Source: Petunia secreta
Taxonomy: Eukaryota; Streptophyta; Magnoliopsida; Solanales; Solanaceae
Length of the DNA stretch: 64,000 bases
Direction of reading: 5' to 3'
Assembly (NCBI GenBank): GCA_029990175.1
Contig: JARKIP010000005.1
Span: 28,467,501-28,531,500, forward strand
Below are positions 21,590 through 30,829 of this stretch, piece by piece. The translations under genes and the position numbers were made by a program. Numbering within the stretch: position 1 is the stretch's first letter; each line of letters begins with the position of its first letter. A model generated the notes under the pieces. The model was not told the DNA's origin. It saw only the letters and a program-made list of their open reading frames with translations, and searched no databases.

Positions 21590-22195
21590 TCAGTAGCCAT
21601 TTTTGGACGCGTTCATTGGGGACTATCGACCGTTTCAAAATTCATTGAAGAATAGCCAAAAATTCCCGCGCGCACTTAGCTCCATTAGCGTTGGAAAAAC
21701 ACCCCAGACTAGTCCTATAACAAAATACTTGGACTTTGAACAAAACTTGTTCAAAGCTCAAGTATTTTCTTATGGGACTGAAGCTTTATACAAAATAATC
21801 TCATAACAAAATAATGGGACCTTGAACTAATATGTTCAAAGGTCCCATTATTTTGTTATGTGAATTTATCCCATAACAAAATAATGGGATTTATCCCATA
21901 ACAAAGGTCCCATCAAAGGGATAAATCTCATTGTTTTGTTATGAGACTTTATATATAAAACTCCAGTCCCATAACAAAATGCTAGGGCTGTGACTTGTTC
22001 AAAGCCCCAGCATTTTGTTATGGGACTGAAGCTTTATACAAAGTCCCATAACAAAATGTTGGGGCCTTGAACAAAACTTGTTCAAAGCCCCAGTATTTTA
22101 TACTTGGTTAGTTTACTTAAGCTTCCCAGTATAAATATTGGGGTAAGCCCCAGTATTTATACTGAGATTTGTCTGGAGGTGGCTATTTCTCAGCG
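21590..22195. repeat. Hairpin-rich non-coding repeat, copy 5
   Basis: A chain of at least four inverted repeats is built from ATAACAAAAT, GGGACC or GGGGC, and TTGAAC/GTTCAA. The clearest is 21802-21860, with arms of 26 and 27 bases around a 6-base loop. The outer parts read AGTAGCCATTTTTGG and GAGGTGGCTATTTCTC. No coding sequence is seen. Confidence 0.65.
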
Positions 22196-22514
22196 AATTT
22201 ATTTTTGACGGTTAGAAATCAATTAGCGCGAGCCAAACAGGCCCTTCCACGAAATTTTTACAATAAAATGCATGAGGTCCATGGGATTTCATAAGCTGAA
22301 ATGCACAAATAGCCACTAATAATAACTCTATTTTAAATGTAACCACTATTTCATAAGCACTTTAAAGTTCAGCCAACATTTCAATAAGAAAATAATATTT
22401 GTACAAAAAATACCCCAACCAAAATACGGAAAGCCTACACCCAAGGATTCAACGCTATTCAAGTGTGTGTGAAACTTGGCAGGGTTTATAAAATAATATT
22501 TTAAATCTTTGTTT

Positions 22515-22764
22515 GTTTATAAATTTGTCCAAAATTCGAAAATCAACTTTTCAAATTCTTAAACACGAGTTGAGACTAGTTTTTGCTCAACTAATTTTTG
22601 GGAGTTCTTGAAAAAAAACCTTTTCCCATTCACAAAACTTCAATTTTTTTTTTCAATTGAAATGTATGTCCAAAATACAATTTCAAATTCCAAACTATTT
22701 TTCAACGCAACTTCAAAAACTCATTTTTTCAAGTTTTAACCAAATTTATGTCCAAACACTAGCT
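22515..22764 (-). repeat. MITE-like repeat (GTTTGGACAT family), inverted copy
   Basis: This is the reverse-oriented relative of 9594-9855, ending ATGTCCAAACACTAGCT. It abuts the plus-oriented copy at 22770, forming a head-to-head pair that could fold into a long imperfect hairpin. Confidence 0.65.
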
Positions 22765-22769
22765 TAAAA

Positions 22770-23010
22770 AAATGAGTTTTTAAAGTTGTGTTGTAAAATA
22801 ATCTTTAAAACATGAAGTTGTGTTTGGATATGCATTTCACTTGAAAAAGAATAAGTTGAACTTTTGTGAGTATAAAAGAGTTTTTCTCTCAAAAACTGGT
22901 GGAGTTTGTAGATTTAGTTTTCAAGATCTGCCCATATTTGAACAAATTCTATAATCAAAATAATTTTTTATTTTTTTGAGAAAAAATCCTTGTATGTCCA
23001 AACGGCACTT
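22770..23010 (+). repeat. MITE-like repeat (GTTTGGACAT family), direct copy
   Basis: This copy begins GAGTTTTTAAAGTTG and ends TTGTATGTCCAAACGGCAC, an inverted version of the family's start. About 30 bp of its own 5' terminus are missing at the junction with the inverted copy. Confidence 0.6.
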
Positions 23011-24786
23011 AAATGCACATATCCATGTGTTGTAGATTTCTATGATGTTTGTTGCAAAAATAATATTATTGTTGCAGTATAACTTTGTGCAAACCTTAGT
23101 AAAGTAAGCTTAAATCAATGGTTTAAGAAATTATATTGGGTAAAATTCGTACCGACCATGTAAGGTACGTGACTGGGTATATGACTACAAGTAGAGTTAA
23201 GGTCAAAGCAACGTGGCAAGAGGTGAGATTACAACTAAGGAAAAAATGATTATATACAAGTCAAACAAAAGTTGAAATCGGCAACACACACCTCATTAAC
23301 CACGACCATGAGAGCTCGGGACCTTCTATAGAGCCTATCACCGAATGCAAATTTTGCGATTCTTGGTGTCCCGACCCTTAATTCCAGACTAGTCGTGAGG
23401 GCACCCGAATCTACCCCATCAGGCGAACTCACTTGAATATTGAACAATTAATAATATTATAACAAAAATAGATAGACTAATGTCTCAAATGATATCCATA
23501 GATAGAATAAATATACGAAAATATCCTCTTAACATAACAATCTAGGTCCTCAATATAAGTCATGAACATCTAAAATAAGATAATACTGAATATGTCTGAA
23601 ACTAGACATGACATAAGTACTGAAAATTGAAAGGTGCGCCACCTCAAAGCAAGGATGGTTGGCTCACCGCTGGACTCTCGAAAAACCTCTAACTCAGCCG
23701 CGAAGCTCGCTAGAACACGGATACGAACCTTCCCGAACAAAGTAAATAAAAGAACATACATAAACAGAAAAACGTAAGTCAAGAGGACTAGTAAGTGGGT
23801 AGACGAGCTTCTAAAATAACAAGAAACAAGTCTAGCAAAGAATGATAGGAGGAAATGAGAGAAAAGAAGTATGTACTTAACTCAATTCTCAAGACACTCA
23901 ATAAATATCACAATCACCAATAAATCAACCAAAAGAAATCAATGTAATTATATCACATTAAATGGATCATCTCTGAATTATATACCAAATGGACCAACTC
24001 CAAATACAATTATGGATCAACTTCGATTATATACCAAATGGACCAACTCCGAATATGATTATATATATATATCAAATACCAATAAGCCATGAATCACCTG
24101 GACTAATAACTCAAATCATACTCCATGAGAATGATGTAACAAGTAAATTACAGTTACACGCTAACAGTTTTAGAAAAAAATCACTACAATACCAAATCAT
24201 AGATCAAAATGCGAAGAATAGGTATACGAGATATACCTAGGGCAGTGAACATAAAAAGAACATATGTACAAAATCCAAAGTGAAAGAATTTCACCAAAGA
24301 AAAGGGATAAAACCACCTACCTCGGGGATGCACACTAGCTAATCAACAATAGTCTTTCTTCGCTTAGTTTCCTCCAAACGAGCCCGCTCTAGGCAAAAGA
24401 ATGGAATACAATCAATACCAAGCTAGCGGTTAAGCATTATAAACCTTAAGCTGAACGGGTTAAGAAATCTAATTAAAAGTTAACCCTGAGCCTACTTGAT
24501 CAAATAGCAAAACTAATGACATTTTCGAGTTATCCATAAACTAACGAGTCCAAATATGTGTTCAAGGTCCTAACTTGATACCATTTATCTCCAAATAACT
24601 AAATTAGTGTCATAAAGTTTAAGCCTAAAACCCCTAAATTTCTACCATGAACTCACATGATTTAGTGCATAAAACAAGCTACTTCTTTCAAACATCTAAG
24701 CTAATAATCTATTCAAAAAGAAATTTCATGCAAGTAAAATGAAATGAAAATAAAAATCAACTTTGATTCTAGGGAAACGAAACAGA
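23011..24786. other. Gene-less flank of element B
   Basis: No recognisable coding sequence is seen. Positions 23970-24060 contain two imperfect copies of a ~45-bp unit (TATACCAAATGGACCAACTC). Composition and the mixture of GC-rich patches suggest decayed LTR-element sequence, but I cannot name it. Confidence 0.4.
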
Positions 24787-24791
24787 AAGTG
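24787..24791. other. Target-site duplication of B, left copy
   Basis: AAGTG immediately precedes the LTR start TGTTGAAGG. The identical AAGTG follows the other LTR at 34204-34208. Confidence 0.9.
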
Positions 24792-25749
24792 TGTTGAAGG
24801 ATGAGTTTTGAAGATGACAAAGGACCTGGTGCTAAGTGGACCACGAAAAGGTTCACAGTCGAAGTGAGAAGATCAGCTGTTCAACGGGTTAATCTAGTCA
24901 GAGCTGAAGAAGGAAAGAAGAGAACAGCTAGAGTCAAAGAGTCAAAGTTCCAATCCTACCGGAAGTTGAAGAAACTAGAAGCGGTACTGAGAAGGACGCG
25001 GTTCCTAAACGTAAATGGATTGGGAACTAAGGCAAATTAACTTAAGTTTAAATAAGAAAATATGGGTAACCTTGTTTAAAACTGATTCCAAAGAGAAAAA
25101 GGATTCCTAAACTTAGTTGGATCCGGCTAACTCTAGTGCCTATATATACAAGTTAATTTGGCCAAATTCAATACGCACAAAAGACATCTCAACAGAGCAT
25201 ATCAAGTACAATCAGATTGTGAGAAGCTTTGTGTGCAAGAACAAAGGCTGAGCAGCAGAACCTTACGAAGGAGCAGTTTCATAGATAAGTCCGTTGTTTT
25301 AGTTTCTTTGTTATAGGCTATTGAGTTGTAATCTATCAGCTTGTTTAGAAGCATTAAGTAGAGATTACTTTTGAGGTTAAGTAGAGGTAACCTTACCAAC
25401 TAACGTGTGGCTGGGAAGGTTCTAGGTACTAGGGGGTTCTAGTTCCTTGATTACCTTACGTTGTAGTCTAAAACTTGCTCGGATTTTCCTTTAGTAGAAG
25501 AGTTGAAATCTCAAGAGTTTGGGTTGTGGTTTTTTATCCCTTGAGCAAGGATTTTTCCACGTAAAAATCTCTGTGTTCTTTACATTTCCGCAAGTTGTTT
25601 AGTTTCAGAGATAGGTGAAACTTGCAAGGAACCTGGTTCTTTGTAAGTTAGGCGCTGAAAGTTAAAAGCAAGTTTTAATATTTGAAAATCAGGTAAGGAC
25701 ACTATTCACCCTCCCTCCAGTGTCTTACATAGGTGCACCAAGTGCAACA
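24792..25749 (+). repeat. B 5' LTR
   Basis: It starts TGTTGAAGGATGAG and ends AAGTGCAACA. Compared with the 3' LTR it has about 34 extra bp near 25640-25675, lost from the other copy, and scattered substitutions. A 79-codon open frame (24801-25040) is kept in both LTRs but has no recognised domain. Confidence 0.93.
25140..25150 (+). promoter_or_regulatory. TATA box of B 5' LTR
   Basis: CTATATATACA is identical in the 3' LTR (about 33630-33640). Its position, about 350 bp into the LTR, suits a U3 promoter for the genomic transcript. Confidence 0.6.
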
Positions 25750-25751
25750 AG

Positions 25752-25763
25752 TGGTATCAGAGC
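25752..25763 (+). other. B primer binding site
   Basis: TGGTATCAGAGC lies 2 bp after the LTR end. This is the classic site complementary to the 3' end of plant initiator tRNA-Met. Confidence 0.9.
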
Positions 25764-25808
25764 AGGTTCTCTCGGAGAAAGATTAACATCTTGAGAAGGA
25801 TCTGAACA

Positions 25809-26490
25809 ATGAGTACACCACCATTCATCCCCGAAGGACACTCTATCAGCAAGCCTCCGCAGTTCAACGGTCAACACTACAAATTCTGGAAATTTAGGAT
25901 GGAAACCTTTCTACAGGCAGAAAATTATCAGCTATGGAGGATTACACAGAATGGTCCCTTGATTCCCACAAAAATTGATACATCAGGGAACAAAGTCCAA
26001 AAGCCTGTAGAAGAACTTAATGAAAAAGACTTCAAACTACTTCAGATGAATGTTGAAGCCATGAATATTCTTCAGTGTGGCCTAGGTCTTAATGTATGTT
26101 CACGTATTCCCAAGTTCTCAACTGTAAAGAAAGTCTGGGATACGCTAGACAGGTTATACAATGAAGAAACTACAAAGACAGAAGGGAGTTCAATCGAGGT
26201 TATCCCTGTCAAGAATAGCATTGTAAAGAATTTGAATCACTCTGGATGCTTCAGGTGTGGCCAAAAAGACCATGTTATTAAACATTGCCCAACATAGGGA
26301 CCTTCTGAAAGTGAAAGTGATAAAGAAGAAGAAGAAGCAGAAGATGGTTCTTCATTGGCACTGATGGCTGATAATGACCCTTCGATTAATGATACACATG
26401 AGGTAAATCTCGATGAACTAAAACCTAGACTTCATAATTGTTCTCCCATGGAATTAAATTTGCTTGACCTTAATTGAAGAGATTTAAACT
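25809..26490 (+). pseudogene. B gag, N-terminal part with zinc knuckle
   Basis: ATG at 25809 opens 162 codons. The N-terminal motif KPPQFNGQHYKFWKFRM is the usual start of Copia gag. The zinc knuckle CFRCGQKDHVIKHC (CX2CX4HX4C, intact) lies at 26249-26290. Between them the frame jumps from VWDTLDRLYNEE to the knuckle region with only ~40 codons, so most of the middle UBN2-type domain that element A retains is missing, probably by internal deletion. A stop follows at 26295-26297, and an acidic Ser/Glu tail continues downstream. Capsid function is very unlikely. Confidence 0.8.
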
Positions 26491-26928
26491 TTGAGGTCTG
26501 AAAAGGAACAAGCACTTTCTGAGAAGGACCAACTAATGTCACTTGTGTCTGACTTTTCAATGAGAAATAAAAATTTGGAAAAAGCTAAAACTGATCTTAA
26601 AAAGGAATTAATTGCTAGTGAAACTCAAGTTTTTGAACTAAAACAGAAAGTCTCAGCCCTTGAATTAGAAACTCTTCAATTAAAGGAACAGGTGCTTTGT
26701 GAGAAGAAGCTAGGTCGTGCACTCGAACTTGAGAATCAAAAATTGAAAGAAGTGTCTGGTAAGCAAGGAGATAGTGAGGCTCAAATCAACCTTGAAACTG
26801 AGCTTGAAAAGAAAACCAGGCTCTGCATCAGGAAACTGAGAAGAACCGGGTTCTTCAGGAAAAGGTTGAAAAAGCTAACTCTGAGCTCACCAGACTCACA
26901 AAATGGAACAAATCTTCTAAAGCTTTGA
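26491..26928 (+). pseudogene. B gag/linker coiled-coil segment
   Basis: This is a 145-codon frame of heptad-like Leu/Glu/Lys sequence (for example LELETLQLKEQVLCEKK), shifted relative to the upstream gag frame. Sirevirus and related Copia gag proteins carry a coiled-coil extension between the zinc knuckle and the protease (known family feature), and this is its remnant. The end is frameshifted into Arg-rich nonsense near 26815. Confidence 0.7.
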
Positions 26929-27336
26929 ATTGGTTGCGTGAAAATCATAGTAGAGGTAAAACTGGATTAGGACATATGAAACCTTTGCCTGCTTGGAACC
27001 CTAATAGTAAATATGTAGGACTTCCTTGCAACAAACTCTGCTTCTTGTGTGATAAGATTGGACAGATCAAGAATGAATGCAGTGTTGCAAAAGGTGCAGT
27101 GAAAAAGAATAAAAAATCGATTTTACCTTATTGGGTTAGAAAAGATTTGATTCATCCATTCGATAACAAAAAGGGACCCAAGCTTGTCTGGGTTCCTGTT
27201 ACTAACCCTTGATTTTCTTTTGCAGGCTGGGGTGAGATGGAACAACCCAAGCTGGATTCCTGATAGTGGGTGTTCCAGGCACATGACAGGATATAGAAGA
27301 AACTTTTTTCACTCGTAGCATTTCAAGGGGGGTAGT
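26925..27336 (+). pseudogene. B second zinc knuckle and protease start
   Basis: The frame 26925-27212 carries a second knuckle, CFLCDKIGQIKNEC, in which the His is replaced by Gln. After a stop and frameshifts the protease motif DSGCSRHMTG is visible at about 27262-27291 with an intact D-S-G. A further in-frame stop (TAG at about 27317) breaks it. The retropepsin domain normally releases the polyprotein parts. Confidence 0.75.
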
Positions 27337-28254
27337 GTGGCTTTTGGAGGAGGCAAGAGCGGTGAAATTGTTGGTATTGAAATAGTTGGGAGATCCCTCA
27401 ATCATGCTATTGATAATTTACTATGTGTGGATGGATTGAGGCACAATCTTCTAAGTATCTCTCAATTATGTGATAGAGGAAACTCAGTGAGTTTCACTTC
27501 TGTAGGTTGTACTGTAAAGAACCTGCAGACTGGTGAAGTGATAATGGAAGGGAAACGAGCTAATAATGTGTACAAGGCTACATTAGGTTCTCTTCCTGAG
27601 AATAATTTGACTTACCTGAAAGTGCTGGAGAATGATAGTCAGTTGTGGTACAAGAGGCTAGGTCATGCAAGCCTGACTCAATTGAATAAGTTGGTGGCAA
27701 AGGACCTGGTTCGTGGAATGCCAAGCAAGAGGTTCAATAACATCAAGATTTGTGATGCTTGTGTGAGAGGAAAACATGTAAGATCTTCATTCAAGTCAAA
27801 GAAAGTGGTTAGTACTTCTAAACCACTTGAGTTGGTTCACATGGACTTATGTGGACCAATGAGGGTAAGGACCAGAGGAGGTAAGAGATTCGTAATGGCA
27901 ATAGTTGATGACTACTCCAGATACACATGGACCTTGGTCCTCAGATCTAAAGATGAAGCATATGATATGTTCGAGGATTGGGTCAGAGTCAATCAGAAGA
28001 AACTGGGGCTTCAACTAGTGAGTATAAGGTCCGACCATGGTACAAAATTTGAGAATGCTAAGTTTGTAGAATATTGTAATAAACATGGTGTGGATCACAA
28101 CTTCTCTGCACCAAGGACCCCTCAGCAGAATGGTGTAGTGGAGAGGAAGAACAGGTCCTTAGAGGACATGGCTAGAACAATGTTGTTGTCAAGCGGTCTA
28201 TCGAAGAATTTTTGGGCTGAAGCAGTCAACACCGCTTGCTACTTGCTGAATTGA
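27337..28254 (+). pseudogene. B pre-integrase and integrase core
   Basis: This is a 305-codon open segment: the end of protease (LSISQLCDRG), GAG-pre-integrase (LWYKRLGHASLTQL with CDAC), then the rve core. The DDE residues are visible in HMDLCGP, RSDHGTKFEN and PQQNGVVERKN. The first zinc-binding His is replaced by Tyr (LWYKRLGH against LWHKRLGH in A). The segment ends at a TGA in ...CYLLN-TGA-CSIRP, most simply a CGA-to-TGA change, and the same frame continues beyond it. In an active element it would insert the cDNA copy. Confidence 0.88.
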
Positions 28255-28269
28255 TGTTCTATCCGTCCT

Positions 28270-29520
28270 TTGCTAGAGAAAACTCCCTATGAGCTGATTA
28301 GAGGCAGGAAACCTAATATTGCACATCTCAGAGCTTTTGGGTGCAAGTGTTTCGTGCATAACAACAGGAAAGAGCCTCTAGGGAAGTTTGATGCTAAAAG
28401 TGATGAAGCCATCTTCTTAGGATATTCTTCACAAAGTAAAGCTTATAAAGTGTTCAACAAGAGGACCTTGACTGTAGAAGAAAGTGTGCATATGGTATTT
28501 GATGAATCTGAAAGTGTTACAAACAGACAAGAAGATAATGATCAGGAGATTGGTCTTGCAAGAGATGAACCTGCTGAAGACCTTGAGAATTTGAATGGAG
28601 TTAAAAGTTATCAGGATGATAAGGATCAAACTCAGGGGGAACTAGAAGACAATCAGACAGGGGGAACTGAAGAGAAAAATAAAGAAGACCTAGATGACTC
28701 AGCTCCTCCTGGGAACGACACTCAGCAGATTCAATCTAAACCTTGGAGATATCAAAGCTCTCACCCACTGGAGAACCTCATGTCTGATCTAAATACTGGA
28801 GTGGTTACTAGAAGAGCTTTGAAGAACTTCTGTGCATTCTTTGCGTTTCTGTCCTCAATAGAACCAAAGAATGTACGAGAAGCACTTGAGGATCCCGACT
28901 GGTTGATTGCTATGCAAGAGGAACTTCATCAGTTTGAACGCAGTAAGGTATGGCACCTTGTCCCTCGACCAACGGACAGGTCCATCATTGGTACTAAATG
29001 GGTCTTTAGAAACAAGCTGGATGAACATGGCATAGTAACAAGGAACAAGGCAAGACTGGTGGTTCAAGGTTACAGCCGAGAAGAAGGAATCGATTATGAT
29101 GAAACCTTTGCACCTGTTGCAAGAATGGAGGCCATTAGGATGCTTATTGCTTTTGCAGCTTATATGGAGTTTAAGCTGTACAAGATGGATGTGAAGAGTG
29201 CATTCCTTAATGGTTATTTGAATGAAGAGGTGTATGTGATTCAACCACCTGGTTTTGAAAGTACTGAGTTTCCTGATCATGTCTACAAACTTGACAAGGC
29301 AATGTATGGGTTGAAATAGGCTCCTAGGGCTTGATATGAAAGATTGTCTGGGTTCTTATTGAAGAATGGGTTTACAAGAGGTAAAATAGACAATACCTTA
29401 TTTTTAAAGAAGAAAGCCAAGGACATGCTGATTGTTCAAGTGTATTTAGATGACATCATCTTTGGTGCTACAAATGAGAACCTTTGCAAGGAGTTTGCCG
29501 ACCTGATAGAAGTGAATTTG
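28270..29520 (+). pseudogene. B integrase tail and reverse transcriptase, N part
   Basis: In frame with the upstream integrase, it carries the C-terminal motif YELIRGRKPNIAHLRAFGCK, a long acidic linker, then Copia RT: WHLVPRPTDRSIIGTKWVFRNK, KARLVVQGYSREEGIDYDETFAPVAR, KMDVKSAFLNGYL and the catalytic YLDDI at about 29440. Stops interrupt MYGLK-TAG-APRA-TGA-YERL, at positions normally Gln and Trp. A frameshift near 29500 moves the remaining RT to another frame. RT makes cDNA from the element's RNA, using the tRNA primer. Confidence 0.88.
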
Positions 29521-30385
29521 AGATGAGTATGATGCGTGAACTAAATTTCTTCTTAGGCTTACAAATCAAGCAATCTCAGGAAGGCACAATGATACACCAG
29601 CAGAAGTACATCAAAGAGCTACTAAGAAAGTATGATATGAAGTCTGCTAAGGATATGAACACACCCATTGCTCCTGGAACGAAGATAGATCTGGATGAAA
29701 CTGATGCTTCAATTGATGAAACTAAGTACAGAGGAATGATTGTTTCTTTGCTGTATTTAACTGCAAGTCGTGCAGATATTATTTATAGTGTGGGGCTGTG
29801 TGCAAGGTTTCAGTCAAAACCAAATGAGTCACACTTAACTGCAGTCAAGAGAATCTTAAAATATTTGAAAGGAACTCAAGATCTTGGTTTATGGTACCCA
29901 AAAGGTGGAAGTTTAATCTTGTTGGGTATGCTGATGCTGACTATGCTGGTCACCTGGTTGATAGGAAAAGCACATCTAGGATGGCACACTTCTTAGGTCC
30001 TTGTTTAGTTTCATGGGCTACAAAGAAACAACATTCAGTGGCATTATCCACAGCTGAAGCTGAATACGTAGAAGCTGCTTTATGTTGTTCACAGTTATTA
30101 TGGATCAAGCAGCAGTTGGAGGACTTTGGAATCAAGTGTGGACCATTTTCAATCTTTTGTGACAATACCAGTGCAGTCAATACTGCGAAGAACCCGGTCC
30201 AGCACAAGATAACAAAGCACATTTATATTAGGCATCACTTTTTAAGGGACAATGTTGAGAAAGGCCTAATTACCATGAATTTCTATAGGACTGAGGATCA
30301 GATTGCAAATATCTTCACTAAGGCATTGAACAGGGTACAATTTGAAAAGAACAAGCTTGAGCTAGGGATGACCAAGATACAATGA
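29484..30385 (+). pseudogene. B RT C-terminus and RNase H
   Basis: Two overlapping frames complete pol. The first (29484-29996) has NFFLGLQIKQ and the Copia motif SLLYLTASRADI. The second (29891-30385) is RNase H, with YADADYAG, STAEAEYVEA and FCDNTSAVNTAKNP, the usual acidic catalytic positions, ending in IFTKAL. The overlap marks one frameshift near 29930. Pol ends at TGA 30383-30385, but the element continues for another 2.9 kb. Confidence 0.88.
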
Positions 30386-30829
30386 ACGAAGCAGCACCTG
30401 GTTCTCCCAATGATTGCTAGTGAAGTTTTCTTGTTTTTGCTTTGCTTAGCTTTGCTTAGTTGATTCTACTCTGAAAACTTAATTGTTTTGTTTGCTAACC
30501 TGTTTGGAACCTGTTTTCATGACTTAGATACTGGCAAATATTTAAATCTAGGATATAATTGAAGAAACTGGTGCATGGACATTCAGGTACACATTCTATA
30601 TTACTTACTGAATATAACGTTGTCTTACGTGGCCTAATTTGTTACCAATCACCCTCACTTGGCGCCTGATTAGTGTAAAACTTTTAAAATTCAAATTCTT
30701 TGAACCGTGATGGCGTCAGCTCCTATGCGTCATAACTAGTAGCAACTTTTTCCAATCCCAATAACCCCGTTCCCCTTCCCGATAAACCTAAAACCTTCAC
30801 TACTTGATAAAAGACATTGATTCTATCGG
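30386..30829 (+). other. B spacer between pol and the downstream ORF
   Basis: This is 444 bp of non-coding sequence. No strong promoter or splice signals are recognised. Confidence 0.4.

Noticed and set aside
15660..22195. CRISPR-like array in the hairpin cluster
   Set aside because: Units are inverted and variable, not identical direct repeats with unique spacers, and the DNA is plant nuclear.
28429..29280. Minus-strand frames opposite integrase and RT of B
   Set aside because: Shadows of the real pol frame; the plus strand carries the recognised motifs.
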